Part shown: in pieces, positions 1 to 11,190 of the stretch
How positions within the stretch are numbered: position 1 is the stretch's first letter
Layout: each line of letters starts with the position of its first letter
DNA from: Blastobasis lacticolella
Lineage: Eukaryota > Arthropoda > Insecta > Lepidoptera > Blastobasidae
Assembly: GCA_905147135.1 (NCBI GenBank)
Contig: LR990045.1
Coordinates: 18,824,173 to 18,888,172, forward strand
Direction: 5' to 3'
Length of the DNA stretch: 64,000 nucleotides
Made by a program: the position numbers and the translations under genes
Notes under the pieces: model-generated
Databases searched by the model: none
Seen by the model: only the letters and a program-made list of their open reading frames with translations
What the model was told of the DNA's origin: nothing

Positions 1-66
1 GTCGCCGCGCTCAAAGCCCGCGATAAAAGCTATGCAATAGCTTATAAATACGAGCAGACAACCTAC

Positions 67-104
67 TTGATGGTAAGCGGTAACTGTCGCCCATATCAGT
101 GTGC
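67..104. repeat. fragment of a dispersed LINE 3'-end repeat
   Basis: The motif GATGGTAAGCGGT followed by GTCGCCCATA resembles the short 'gatggtaag-tggtcaccg-cctata' block that recurs near 3420, 9910, 25830, 34960, 46720 and 58760. In the longer copies this block lies close to a LINE 3' end. Only the core is recognisable here, so this is a weak fragment call. Confidence 0.35.
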
Positions 105-108
105 AATA

Positions 109-350
109 CACGGGTGCGAATGCCGAAAGCACGAATAACGATAGCGCGAAGACGAAGACGAGATAATTCGCTTAATTAAAACGTCGCGATTTCAAACTAT
201 CGCGCAATGGAATTGTTGCACAATTGAACGCTCGCTCTTTGAAGCTTTTGCGGAATTGATTTTTCGCACAAATGATCCATCGCGCATTCAATGTTTCAGG
301 CTGTCATTTTCGCGCTTTCGTTATTCGTGCTTTCGGTTTTCGCACCCGTG
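109..350. mobile_element. foldback MITE-like element with about 44-bp inverted ends
   Basis: The first 40-odd bases (CACGGGTGCGAA..CCGAAAGCACGAATAACG) reappear inverted at the other end with only a few mismatches. The arms are about 109-151 and 309-350. TA stands directly outside both ends (107-108 and 351-352), compatible with a 2-bp TA target duplication. The element is 242 bp and has no coding capacity, so it would be non-autonomous. The superfamily is not certain; TA duplications are typical of Tc1/mariner-type elements. Confidence 0.6.
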
Positions 351-479
351 TATTACACCCCCCATAACTTGTACGATTCAGGTTGCAGGCAACACAAAAG
401 CAGAACCGCAGGTGCGTTGTCCCTGTGAGGACGAAGATGGAGTACCTCATGCCTGTATACAGAAAGAAAAGCAATAGCG

Positions 480-1856
480 GATGACAGAGTGAAATAGCCA
501 TAAAGCTCCTAAAATATCACAGTTTGTGGTAAGAATAACTTTCACTATGTTATAGGTACTTAACTACTTTCGTATTCATAGACGTTACTATGATATGATG
601 CATAGGGTCTGAAAAACCTATTCATGAACAATGAATACCAAGTAGACCGTCATTTTGTGATCTGAGAGAACCTACTGGAAAACTGCTTATTACTTAGTTA
701 AGTATTGTTTCTCAATTACGGGTGTAGAAACCAACCAAACAAATCGCCCTCCAGTTCGCGGCGCACCCTACGATACCAATGTTTACGTTATCGTTCCCGC
801 TGATCGTTCGCTCTGTTATTGTTTATTGATATTGCGCTATGATTCCGCCATCCACTTGCCGTGATTTGAACGTCGGTGCCAAATTGGTATCAGTAAAGTA
901 AACACATTCCAACCATTCCATATGTCATCGATTTACCAGCTCTATCCGCAAAAATCTTTGTAATGCTTCCGTCAGAGGAATGAAACACGTTGTCTTCGTA
1001 GGTATATCCCAATTAGATTAATCTGGACTTCTTCAAGGCCAGAGTAAATAGGCCGCTTCTGGCCGAACAAAAGGCGCAGTGAAGGTCTGTGCTGTAGATT
1101 TTCATTTTCTTTTCGACGCTGCCGTTACTCTCGCATTTGCTCGGTACTGGACTTTCCATTTTTGAATTCTTATGATTCAAGCTTTCCTCCAATTTGCGTT
1201 ATAATTCTGAACATATTTACGATTTATTTTCAATATTTTTAAATTTAATACCGATTTTAACATATACGACGGCGAAACTTTTTATTGTTGCACTTAAAGT
1301 CCCTGTAGTACCTACTTCTCAAATTATCCCTTTAGTATAATTGCGCGCTTGCACCTGCATTAGTCCGATGACGTCACAGACAAAACAATAACTACGTAAC
1401 TACATACGTTTACAGCCATTTGTGTCTTCAACTGTTAGTAATGCATTTTTAATTTCGTAGTTGTAAGTGATTGAAATATGACGGTATTTTGTAACAATAG
1501 AAAGTTTGACCGGTGTATTTAACGAGCGAATAGACGTTTTCACGTCAAAAAATTAAAAAATATTTCTACGCCATTGGTATGCCATTTATTGGTCTGTAAC
1601 AAGCATGGTCAGCCTTTGGCAGTCCAACAATAAAAATAAATTATAGTCGTGGTAGTGCAAATTAACTTAAAACTGTTTGCTGTGCCTAAGGGCGAATTTT
1701 CTGATCATTTCAGTTTTCTTATTTGACAATATACTTTCGATACCCGTTAAAAGGTATTAATTTTCAGCATCGCCTGGTTTTATATTACGGATTAGATCAT
1801 AGTCTGTTGAATTTTGTACAACGGTTTTTAAGTGATATATCCGAATGAAAGATGAA
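480..1856. other. no recognised feature
   Basis: AT-rich DNA. Short open frames here lack recognisable protein content. I see no tRNA, no rRNA and no convincing repeat. Confidence 0.5.
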
Positions 1857-1931
1857 ATAGACATAGACATAGACATTATTTATTTTGACATCACAATACT
1901 CATAATACAAAACTCATTGAGCAAGTTACAT
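1857..1931 (-). repeat. solo 3' tail of the LINE-C family
   Basis: About 75 bp almost identical to the 3' terminus of LINE-C at 54663-54740. It begins with the same (TAGACA)n microsatellite followed by TTATTTATTTTGACATCACA. Similarity stops after GAGCAAGTTACAT, so this is an extreme 5' truncation in which only the tail and last bases of the element were copied. Orientation is minus. Confidence 0.8.
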
Positions 1932-3043
1932 GAAATGTTAATTAATTTTATTTCTCCCTATAGTATCAAATTCCCAGCAAAACTAGACAGATATTTCAGG
2001 ATTATTATGCCACTGTTCATTAATTGTTTCATAACAAATAACTGCACAAACAATGAGCATCCGAGCGGCTGCGGCGGGCCCATTGTCGGCAGTTATCATC
2101 GTCTAGCAGGAGTACGACCCGCCAGAACGAACAAATACTTTAAGTAGGATTTCGAACTTGGTTTTTAAAATCTTATACTAAATTGTCAAAATTCTGATTT
2201 TCAACGTTCTACTCTTTTAAGGTGTTCGAAAAAGTTTCATTTTGTATAAAAAGTTTCAAATATGTATGAAATTTTTGAAAGTTTGTTTACTGCTCCCACA
2301 TCGGATGTTACTAAAGGTTTATAAAATATTCTCAACATCGGCGTGGTAGTACTCTGGATTAGACACGGTATGTTACAAGGGTATACACTTACAGATACTT
2401 CTGTTTAAGTTCACTGCTGCACTTAAGCATCATTCAAATTGGATGAATGAATAAACATCTTTTTCACTACAATACTAAGAAATAATTTAGAACCAACCGA
2501 ATAAAGACCGCTATCCCAAATGATGGTAAGAGACGATGCGGCCGAGAAAAGGAATGTCTATCTAGAAACAATCTAATCAATCTGGCCTTGAAAGAGTACA
2601 GATTGTATTGCCAGGGAACATATTGGCAGACAAAGCATTCCATTCCTCATTATATCTGCGCGAAGTCACAAGCAATTGCTGAAATTACTACCTACAAATA
2701 TATTATGTTCCCCAACTACTCCATCACGAATGCCGAACTTCAACTTCACTACGTCAGGGGCGAACTGAACCGAACAGTGCTCGCATAATATGCACATTTA
2801 TATTACAGAAATACCAACATTCATTTGTATTTGACAAGCCTTGTTTGCAGCCACACATCGATTTATTCCTCCGAAGAAACATTTGCATAAGTACATACGT
2901 AAATTTGTATTCCGCCCTTTGTTCCACGAATATAATGCTGAATATTGAACATTGTTATAGGGAACGAAACTGAAAGTTTCCCAATTTCCTCCTTTGTATG
3001 TGAAATCATGTCGTGACGTCATATTTCGCCTATTTGGGACGGC
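1932..3043. other. no recognised feature
   Basis: AT-rich sequence with scattered short frames and no domain-like content. Nothing identified. Confidence 0.5.
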
Positions 3044-3300
3044 TTACACCCGGTTTCTGAAACGCTTGTCAACGCAAAAATGACGTAACAACTGGTTATT
3101 CTGATTAAATGCAGTTTGGGTTTCTAAAAGGGCCAATTGACAGCTTGTCAACGGATGGTCAAATCTCCAATTAACGGCTGATTAATGCAATTTTGGGTTT
3201 CCGGAAAGCTTTTTCTCATGTTAACTGTGTGTTATCGTCTTGTTATTTTAATTAGCGAAAATCTACCAATTAACCGATTGTCAAAATAAATTATATCCGA

Positions 3301-3885
3301 TTTTCTTGGTCTAGGTCTTGGTCCTGGCCCTGGTCCAGGTCTTAGTTTGGGTGCAAGACAAAATCTTTTTTTTTTTATTTATGTTATACGGCAGACAAAT
3401 AGGCAAGCGGGCCACCTGATGGAAAGTGGTCACCGCCGCCTATGGACATCAGCAACACCAGGGGAGTCACTGATGCGTTGCCCGCCTCTGAAGAGATCTA
3501 GTTCTAGGGTCCAGATTCTGGTCCAGGATCATGACCAAAACTGGAATCTTGATCACAATTTGAGCTTAAACCAGAACCTGAACCTAGACCAGTGCCAGCA
3601 CATAGACCATAAACATTAGCTGGACCAGGACCTGGTCCGAAGCCAGGACCTGGACCTGAACCACGGACTGGTCCAGATCCAGGACCTGGACCTGGACCAG
3701 CACCTGGTCCGGGGCTGGGAACTGGACCTGAACCAGGACCTGGTCCGGGGCCAGGACCTGGACCTGAACCAGGACCTGGTCCGAAGCCAAGACCTGGACC
3801 TGAACCAGGACCTTATCTGGGGCCAGGACGTGGACCTGAACCACGAACTGGTCCGTGTTCAGGACTCGAACCAGGATTTCACTAA
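3301..3885 (+). repeat. 36-bp minisatellite encoding Gly-Pro repeats
   Basis: From about 3618 a 36-bp unit (starting AGGACCTGGACCTGAACCA) recurs about seven times with few changes, built on a 6-bp GGACCT/GGTCCx substructure. Read on the plus strand it stays open for roughly 85 codons as alternating Gly-Pro with Glu/Lys/Arg substitutions, ending in a stop near 3885. A more decayed version of the array runs from 3301. There is no plausible start codon or upstream exon, so I do not call it a gene. It lies wholly inside the TIR element 3047-4463. Confidence 0.75.
3363..3500 (-). mobile_element. LINE/SINE 3'-tail fragment inserted in the minisatellite
   Basis: A T-rich run followed by ATACGGCAGACAAATAGGCA, then GGGCCACCTGATGG and a GTGGTCACCGCCGCC block. 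The same sequence is found at 58720-58830 and inverted at 46660-46770. It interrupts the GGTCC-rich array, which continues on both sides. The T-run at the left implies minus orientation. Confidence 0.6.
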
Positions 3886-4466
3886 TGGCATTATTGGGAG
3901 AAACTCACAGAATCGATAGCCGATGGGGCGGATGTTGTTGAGTGGCGAACTCTGGATGGCCTCCCAAGAGATGGACCTCATTAAGGTCCTAGGGAGCCGA
4001 TGGATGCAAGATAACAGAGTCTTGGCCTGTATTCAGCAGTGACCCGGGACCTACCTAACTGCCTAAAGATGATGATGGGATTACTGACCCACTGGAACCC
4101 GTGACCCTATAACATAAATATTGTTATAAGTTCTCTTTTCTCGCTATGTATATTTTTTTGATAATTTTCGATTTTACACGAAAACTATACAATCGCTATC
4201 AGTTTCATCTAAAAGTTGAATATCACGCCTGGGACAGAAACAAATCAATGCGTTAGACAGAAACAAAACATATAATATGAGTGAATGAATGTGACTGATT
4301 TTAGCAGGGGTAGCCAGACGAAAATAATTATCTCTTGTTAATGGTCGATTAGCTAATTTTAGATTGATTGGCCTTTCAGAAACCCACAGTGATTTAACAG
4401 CTTGTTAAATGTGACAGTCTGTTAGCTAATCAATTATTTGACAAGCGTTTCAGAAACCGGGTGTTA

Positions 4467-5880
4467 GTGTGTAAACTGGACATTTCGTTTGGTTATTCGG
4501 TCATATTGTCACTTATAAGGTACCTTTTTACTAAATTCTTGTTATATTTTCTCCCGTGTCGTTGGCCCCGTCTCCCAATCTGCTTGCTTTTGCTTGTCAG
4601 ATTTTAAGTGCAATCGAGTTTTTTGTTTTTGTGCTACTATATTATTTTTTTCGGACCGTGGACAAGGCCGGGCAGCGCCCATCAACGTCAGACAGAACCG
4701 TACCTCACCACTACCCTACCCCTCCCTCTTCCTACCCTATGCCATCCACACCGTAACCAACGCAGAGCATGTGTAAGTTGTATAAATGTTTTTGTCTATG
4801 ATTTTCAAAGGTCCTTATTTATATAAATCTCTATTCTGACACACTCGAATTTCATGACCCTTCCTCTGACGTCGACGAGTAAATATAACCTGATATTAAC
4901 CCTACTTCTAACGCATTTATTCCCGGTAGTGGGGTGGCTATTGAACCTGTAACAGATACAACTGATTTAATTAACTATGAAGCCCTATTATTCCGTTCAC
5001 TGATCAAAGGCAGAAGAATTAATTGAACAACTTTTTGATTCGAGAATTCTGAATGAAAGAGCGAGTTGTTTGTATCGATGGATAGTGGCGAGTGCTGGAT
5101 TTGGACGCGTAAACTTAATTTACCCCTAATAAACCTTCCTCTTGAATCACTTGTTACGAGATACATATTGCTGACTGGAGCAGGCCACCCGAATTGCACA
5201 TTGGCCCCAAGCAACGGCTGAGATGGCATCCGAGGCACGCGGCGTTGTCCTAAATCTCATCTGCGCAAGTAAAGCACTGACGCTGTGCCTCGTGCACCTC
5301 GCGACCTGGAAAGCAGCGGCTCTACGCGACGGCACTATTGCGTCACTTCAGATCTCACCTCGATCCGAGTCGTAGGCTTAATTAGTTTAATTCTTAATTT
5401 AAATAATTGATGTTCTAATATCGAACTCAAATTAAATAATTATTAGTATTAATCTTTGGTTTTCTTTGAGTCCTCTGGCTGTGAAATCTATAATTCACTT
5501 TATATATTGTTGAAAATCGCATTAAAATACGTTGTGTAGTTTAGAATAAGCGTACATATATACATATGGATAGACGGTGGGAAGCGACTTTCTTTTTAAT
5601 AGAAGCAGCAGAGGTGTAAAAGTGCTGCCACTGTAGGGAAAAGTCAGATCTCAATAACAAGATTCTACTCATGTCTACTAGAAATAGACACTTTAAGATT
5701 AAATTTTGAGGAGCTAAAAACGGCCGTTTTTCCCATAACTCTAAATTTTAGTAAATACATTTAAATAGATGTCGTTTATGAAAACTTCGCTATTTCGCTG
5801 CTATTTCTACACATTGAATTGTGCAGATTTATGATAATTATTCCGGTCAACAATAAATGTTTTTTTATGCAGCACTTTTG
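4467..5880. other. no recognised gene; GC-richer patch at about 5140-5345
   Basis: Mostly AT-rich unrecognised DNA. A patch around 5140-5345 is GC-richer and has open frames on both strands, including a plus-strand stretch reading ..ESLVTRYILLTG..HPNCTLAPSNG. I cannot place it in a family. It could be a decayed transposon or exon remnant. Confidence 0.3.
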
Positions 5881-5898
5881 TATCTTTTAAATGCCGGT

Positions 5899-5932
5899 AC
5901 AGCGCCACAAACTTTTTTGCGGGTGGCGCTGT
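5899..5932. repeat. small hairpin, 10-bp perfect stem
   Basis: ACAGCGCCAC (5899-5908) pairs exactly with GTGGCGCTGT (5923-5932) across a 14-nt loop, and the right arm is followed by a T-run. Possible end-to-end remains of a small inverted-repeat element. No function is implied. Confidence 0.45.
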
Positions 5933-6039
5933 TTTTAGTATTGACATGTGATATCAAATACATTTCAAAATGAAGTGCCGCCATTTTCTCAGTTCCAATT
6001 TCGGTCACCGGGTCTAGAATACCGGGTCAGATAAGTTGC

Positions 6040-6100
6040 TGGCAAAAGCTAAACTGACAAAATAACTATTTCCACGCAGACGAAGTCGCGACCAAAAGCC
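6040..6100. repeat. dispersed repeat shared with 49858-49925
   Basis: The block AAAAGCTAAACTGACA .. TTTCCACGCAGACGAAGTCGCG recurs at about 49865-49920 with minor changes. It is a short interspersed fragment of unknown parent element. Confidence 0.5.
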
Positions 6101-7016
6101 TATAGTGCCAATATAAACTTTATGGACGTTCAATTTTGTAAACGCTCTTAGGGCGTCCGGTCCGCAGCGTTCAGCGGGAGTACGGCGCAGTTTCTAATGA
6201 ATTGCGGTGTCAGTAAATGGCGAGCGCGACGGAATACCAGTAATGGATTAAAATCCGCTGGTCACGCTCAACGCAGCGGATACCCTTACTCTGTCGAACC
6301 AACCAGCCTTCAACAGAGTGTGAAGTAAACAAATAAATCACACAGAGCATTTACGCGACTGAATCCATTGTAGTACAACAAATATTGGGGACTATGCCCT
6401 AATCCTATTACAATGCCCAATCCGACTGTAATCCCCCCTCCCCACCCGTACACCATTGTAACAATACTACACGCATTTTATGAGCTTTCAACAAATAAGG
6501 GTATCTTCTACTGCAATCGATTGCCTAGGACCCCTTTGATAGGTCATATTCCGGGCCGTTCGGTCCGTCTTTGCGAGTAAGCCTTTCAAATGGACCTGGT
6601 TTTTGTGTGAAACGTCTAGAAATGTGGACCGTAACAAAAAGGCATATATCGTCTTACCTTAATAACTGCAAACCTAAACATAAATCTAGTTTTATTGTTT
6701 AGCGTATATAGTCAGGTCGCTGTTTTGACCTTGAATATGTGTCAGGAGCGGGTTGTGCGGCGGAGGAAGAGTGCTGCACTGTATGAACGAAACGCGCGCT
6801 CATGCCCATTTCGATTCTGTGTAACTCACGACTCATACGTGATAGGATAGGGCGGTGATTCTTGCTTGTATTTATGTTTTTTTTTCTTGAGTTTGTCTAC
6901 AACAATTGATTCGTATAAAAATATATGTAATTTGAACAATATTTATAGTAAAAATTCGGACTTGGTCTCCGAGATAGTCCTCTGACAACAATAAGCTGCC
7001 TTTTTTCTGCTATCAA
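6101..7016. other. no recognised feature
   Basis: Nothing supported beyond short frames without recognisable protein content. Confidence 0.4.
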
Positions 7017-7104
7017 GCAACAATGCAAAGAGTATGGAATGCTAGCGACCTTCTTGCTATAACCATGAAGGGCGCTAGCATTCCATACTCTTTGCAACAA
7101 TGCA
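7017..7104. repeat. 23-bp perfect inverted repeat flanked by 11-bp direct repeats
   Basis: GCAAAGAGTATGGAATGCTA plus GCG (7025-7047) is exactly the reverse complement of 7073-7095, separated by a 25-nt spacer. GCAACAATGCA occurs just outside on each side (7017-7027 and 7094-7104). It could be a tiny foldback element or the scar of a template-switch event. Confidence 0.8.
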
Positions 7105-7563
7105 TACATTGTGATGGGATGGTCCAGTTTGAAGGATAACGTAGCTAGCTTAACTACAGGCTGGATCTCCACATAATATCTGAACTGAATGTCTGGATGT
7201 ACGTTTGTCACTATTTCTTGCAATAACTTCTGAATTAATTTCTTTGTAGCTTGTATATCAGAATAACATTCAGGCTATAATTTATCATAAGGCATAATCG
7301 AATTTTATGTCGAGTCGCATGTAGGGCGAGGCTATACAATCAGTCTCAAATGGAAAAATCAATGTACCTAACAAATGAGAATACTTAAATGTTTATTGCT
7401 TCATAAAAGTAATTATGACCCTGACGGGCACTACAATATTAAAAACTTAAAAATACTAGGGTTATATTATTTTCTAATTTTAATAACAGTTTCGTTACGA
7501 GTATCTATATATTGGTAATTTGTAAATAGTCTTGTGATTAATTATTTACAAAATTGAATAACT

Positions 7564-7812
7564 TGAATGCTAACTGATGCTTTTACGGTGAAGGAAACAT
7601 CGTGATGAAACCTGCACATTCAGGCGACTGAATCTATAACCATGATCCAATATATAGGCAGGTTTCCCTGGTAGCATGGTAATGGAGGTCAGATGGCAGT
7701 CGCTCCACTGTAATTATCTGATCTGCCATATCCTGGATCATGGTCAAGGCTGATCCCGCGCCCTTGCGCTCGAGAGTATAACCAGGACATAAACGCAAAG
7801 ATGTTTTTATTT
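7564..7812 (+). mobile_element. tRNA-SINE copy 1 (5' truncated)
   Basis: Body of the window's main SINE family: GAAACCTGCACATTCAGGCG, then CCATGATCCAAT, a GGTTTCCCTGGTAGCA block, GTCGCTCCACTGTAATTA and GCGCTCGAGAG..ACCAGGACATAAACGC. The tRNA-like head seen in the copy at 52.8 kb is missing. The T-rich stretch after 7800 may be its tail. Confidence 0.75.
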
Positions 7813-8829
7813 TTATAAAACTGAAGCTAAATATGGGATCCGTTGTGTGAATTCACATCTGTACTTTCTAAACCCGGCCGAAAAAAGAGAGGTGTCATGT
7901 TGTGACCGATTGACGAGTTGGTATATCTTTCTATAGTGGTTTGAATACTTACTATGTTGACGCAACGACCAAAATGAGCCTTGACCTCCGACACTAGAAT
8001 GTTCCAGGAAAGAGTGGTTTGTATACATCGATAGGAAATTCATTTGAGACAAAGTTGGCCGTGACCCGGCGACCGCTGTATCATAGCAAAGACCATTTAC
8101 TGAAAAAAATATATTAATCTACGAGTAAAGAGCGCTGCGAGTGGATGATGAATGTGTGCGATGCGCTGAGACTTACAAGAAGGTTCTGTCATGTTCTGTC
8201 TCGGCTTTGCGGCGTCCAATATTGCCAAAGACCACTATTAATGGTGGTTAGTTTTCTTTTACTCTTCCACTTAAATGGTGGTGGTTGGGAACGGAAATTA
8301 TATTACTGTTATTTTTTTAACTGATGACTCGGCACACTTCTGTCCAATTCAGAATCAATTTTTAGCTTGGATTGCACCAAATTCTTAAACGCGTTTAACG
8401 TTCTTATAATCTCGTTCATGAAAAATTATGATTAATTATAATTCAAGTAAATCAAAATTACTTTGTACTCGAGTTGATTCTCTTCATTGAAGGGCTCTAC
8501 GACATTTTTCGTTTGATTTGTATCGTAGAACGAACAGTGCCGATGGTTTCCCGACTCGTGAACATCATCGTCATCGGAGCGGTTAATCCCGGCTTCTGCC
8601 AGAGTCCCCTTCCTAGAGTTAGAGTATTATAATAATGAGACCGGACTGCCATAGAGCGATTAAAACCAGATATGTTATTATATATAATATATTCTATTCA
8701 ACTAAAAGGTTCGTTTTACTTTCGGATTTGGAGCTGATGAATGCAAAAAGTAAGCACTCTAAGCGTTAAGCTATAGGCGGTTGTGTGTGTCTGTCGGTGC
8801 TAATGACTATTTTCTTTCGACTAAAACTG
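7813..8829. other. no recognised feature
   Basis: Mixed-composition DNA without a gene or repeat that I can support. Confidence 0.4.
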
Positions 8830-8832
8830 TAA

Positions 8833-9168
8833 AGGCTCCAAGAGAAAAGCCGGTTAGTATTGTATTTTTTTTTTGGTTGCGTCCAAGATCCCAAAGCCTT
8901 AACAGATAATCACTTGTTAGTTAACGGACAGCGCTTTATGGTTCGGCCAAACCAGCTCATCAGCGACGCGGCACGACTGCGACGCGAAACTGGAGCGTCT
9001 ACGATGCGAAGCAATGCGCACACCTACGCGACTGCGGCGCGAACCACGAAGCTAATTTGTTTAGTAAATTCCCGCCGTGGTTGTGTAGGCGCTATAAAAT
9101 AACTCCGTCGCGCGACTGACGCTCTCGCTTCGCAGTCGCTTTTGGTCGCGCCGGTTTGGCCGGAGCCT
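8833..9168. mobile_element. TIR MITE with TAA target duplication and GC-rich core
   Basis: AGGCTCCAAGAGAAAAGCCG at the left end corresponds to inverted CCGGTTTGGCCGGAGCCT at the right (perfect for the outer 7 bp, then imperfect). TAA flanks both ends (8830-8832 and 9169-9171), fitting a 3-bp TWA duplication as in PIF/Harbinger elements. The interior is CpG-rich with repeated CGACGCG/GCGACTGCG motifs, unlike the AT-rich surroundings. There is no transposase. Confidence 0.55.
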
Positions 9169-9351
9169 TAACGTAATGCAGAGCGACCAACTTACTTGGT
9201 TCTCAAGTCCGCTAATTTAGTAATGGCTCGATTTTAATTAGATCGCGACGCGTTTTTGATACTCTACTACATTTACAACTACTATTAAGCTGCTATTTCG
9301 GTCCAATTACGATTCAATCGAGTCAAGTAAATTACTGGACTTGAGGCCCTG

Positions 9352-9477
9352 GAGGCTTACCATAAACTCTTATAGCAGAACTTAAACAGAACTGCCCTAC
9401 TTAGACACGCATAGCGCTGTTTCGCCAAGCAGGGCAGTTCTGTTTAGGTCCTGCTATATGAGCTCATGGTAAGCCTC
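9352..9477. repeat. 126-bp long imperfect hairpin
   Basis: The arm 9352-9404 (GAGGCTTACCAT .. AACAGAACTGCCCT) is complementary to 9427-9477 (AGGGCAGTTCTGTTT .. ATGGTAAGCCTC) with a few mismatches, around a loop of about 22 nt. The shape suits either a very short foldback MITE or a precursor-like transcript. The sequence alone does not decide. Confidence 0.75.
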
Positions 9478-9869
9478 TGTTCAGTGACGCTGTCGCCAGT
9501 GGTGAAAAACTTCAGACTGTCATTTTAGTACAGTAATGGCTTAGTTCCGATTGTACTCATTGAACAGATAAGATGCTGTCATTGTATCTGTTCCAGTAAG
9601 AGTGTTTTTCCATCTGATGCGAATCCGAGAAAATTCGATCCAATGTAATCATGGTACTATTTCTAAGACCTCCTTACGCACTAAGATATCCGAGATCTGT
9701 CAAGTTCTTTCTGGTCCCTAAGTTTAAGTTGTAGCTTTGCAAGCTTTGTAAAAAAAGAACAAATTTTGAAAGTATTGACATTAACATTAAATACTTACTT
9801 TGGACGAAGTATTTTGTATAAAATACTAAAGTAAACGGACTGCAGGTCTTTGTTTTTTCGGACGTAGAT

Positions 9870-9965
9870 CAGATGCAGTAGGTACGTAAGCGTGGGTATC
9901 TGTGGGCGGCGGTGATCATTTACCATCAGGTGAACAGCTTGCTCGATAGCGTGCGTCCTTATGTT
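9870..9965 (+). repeat. LINE 3'-tail fragment
   Basis: The GGGCGGCGGTGATCATTTAC-CATCAGGTGAACAGCTTG block matches the dispersed '..GGTGACTGTTTACCATCAGG..' tail found at 25810 and 34950. Short and truncated on both sides. Confidence 0.5.
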
Positions 9966-10492
9966 ATAATAAACATATTTACCTTCCTCTTCGTTGTTAC
10001 TCAATACAACAAACAACAATAAAACCTTATTCATATCGTCGTCCAAAATGGTAATTTACATAAAGGTATAGGCTTACATTGGCAAGGATCCAAACATATG
10101 CAGTAAATATGAAAGTGTTACTGTCCGTCTCTTTAGCCTTTGTAAGGAGCAATTTCATTTGAGATGGGATAACTTTCATTAAATTCCTGTAGAAAATTGT
10201 TGTGACTGCAAAACAGTCCCTTCAAAAATATTAACACCATTGTCCACGTAGATCGCAGCTAAGGTATTTTAGGCTGAGAGGTGCTCGTTTATTGTTTAAT
10301 TCAGGCCCAACCGCACGGTTTCGACTGGCCCAGCCAAAATTTTAGCTAAATGAAAGCTAAAGCTTTTTGTTTCTCTTTGCGGCCGGCGCGGGCGGTGCAA
10401 ACGGGCCGTCGGGTTTGTGTTTCACCTTTGGTCTACATTAGACTCATTCCTGTGGGCTGCGTAGTGCCTGGCAAATTAGAAAAGCTACCCGA

Positions 10493-10643
10493 TGAAAGTA
10501 CTTGGGTAAAGTGGCTATAGATACTTTACTTTAGTTTCACGCTAGCCCAACAACAGATGTTTTTATTTTACACAGTGAAAGTACTTGGGTAAAGTGGCTA
10601 TAGATACTTTACTTTAGTTTCACGCTAGCCTAACAACAGATGT
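10493..10643. repeat. 68-bp direct duplication, period 83
   Basis: Positions 10493-10560 and 10576-10643 are identical except for one C/T difference (GCCCAAC versus GCCTAAC), separated by 15 bp. Each unit contains a GTAAAGT..ACTTTAC dyad. The high identity implies a recent duplication or an assembly duplication. Confidence 0.9.
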
Positions 10644-10837
10644 GACATTTAGGTTATAGGCAACATGACACTGTCAGGACTAAGATGAAATGCGTGGTGC
10701 CTGTAATTGCACTGGCTACCTTATCCTTCAAACCAGAACACAGCAATGTGCGTATATATCAATGACATTTGGCTGATGTCTGAGAAATATACATTGACGT
10801 GGAGCAGACTTTTTTAACAGTGTTTAAAAAGCGAGAA

Positions 10838-11190
10838 GTAACGGGTTCGAACGCCAGTGTGGCCATGTACTAATGTCTCTTTTCCAAGTTATGTAGATAA
10901 ATTAGTTGAACACTAACCGATTCTCTTTCGGCGAAGGAAAGTGTCGTGATGAAACCTGCACATTCAGGCGACTGGATGTGTAACTATGATCCAATCTGGT
11001 CAGGTTCCCCTGTTAACAGGGTTACGAAGGTCATATGGTAGTTGCTCCACTGTAATTACCTGACTGAAAATGCAGCTGCCCATTTTCCAGCCAACGGAGG
11101 CTCTAGATCTTTTGAAAGTTAAGCAAGGCGGACTCTAGGACCTTGCGCCCGAGAGCACAACCGGGACATAACGCCAAAATGACACACAAT
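10838..11190 (+). mobile_element. tRNA-SINE copy 2
   Basis: It retains a B-box-like GGTTCGAACGCC at 10845-10856, then the family body: GAAACCTGCACATTCAGGCG, CTATGATCCAATCTGGTCAG, TTGCTCCACTGTAATTACCT and GCCCGAGAGCACAACCGGGA. About 60 extra bases interrupt the segment between the TAATTACCTG and CCTTGCGCC blocks compared with other copies. The A-box end is not recognisable. Confidence 0.75.

Larger units (their letters stand above)
3047..4463. mobile_element. non-autonomous TIR element (PIF/Harbinger-like TSD) carrying a minisatellite
   Basis: The left end CACCCGGTTTCTGAAACGCT (continuing TGTCAA) is repeated inverted at 4438-4463. TTA stands immediately outside both ends (3044-3046 and 4464-4466), giving a 3-bp TTA target duplication as in PIF/Harbinger elements. 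The related motif GGTTTCTGAAA recurs in degenerate form in both subterminal regions (near 3117, 3200 and 4375). The interior has no transposase. It holds the Gly-Pro minisatellite and a small LINE-tail insertion. Family assignment rests only on TSD length and sequence. Confidence 0.65.

Noticed and set aside
5147..5335. Cys/Ala-rich minus-strand frame, possible small gene
   Set aside because: No start context, splice signals or recognisable motif. The local GC-rich patch produces open frames on several strands.
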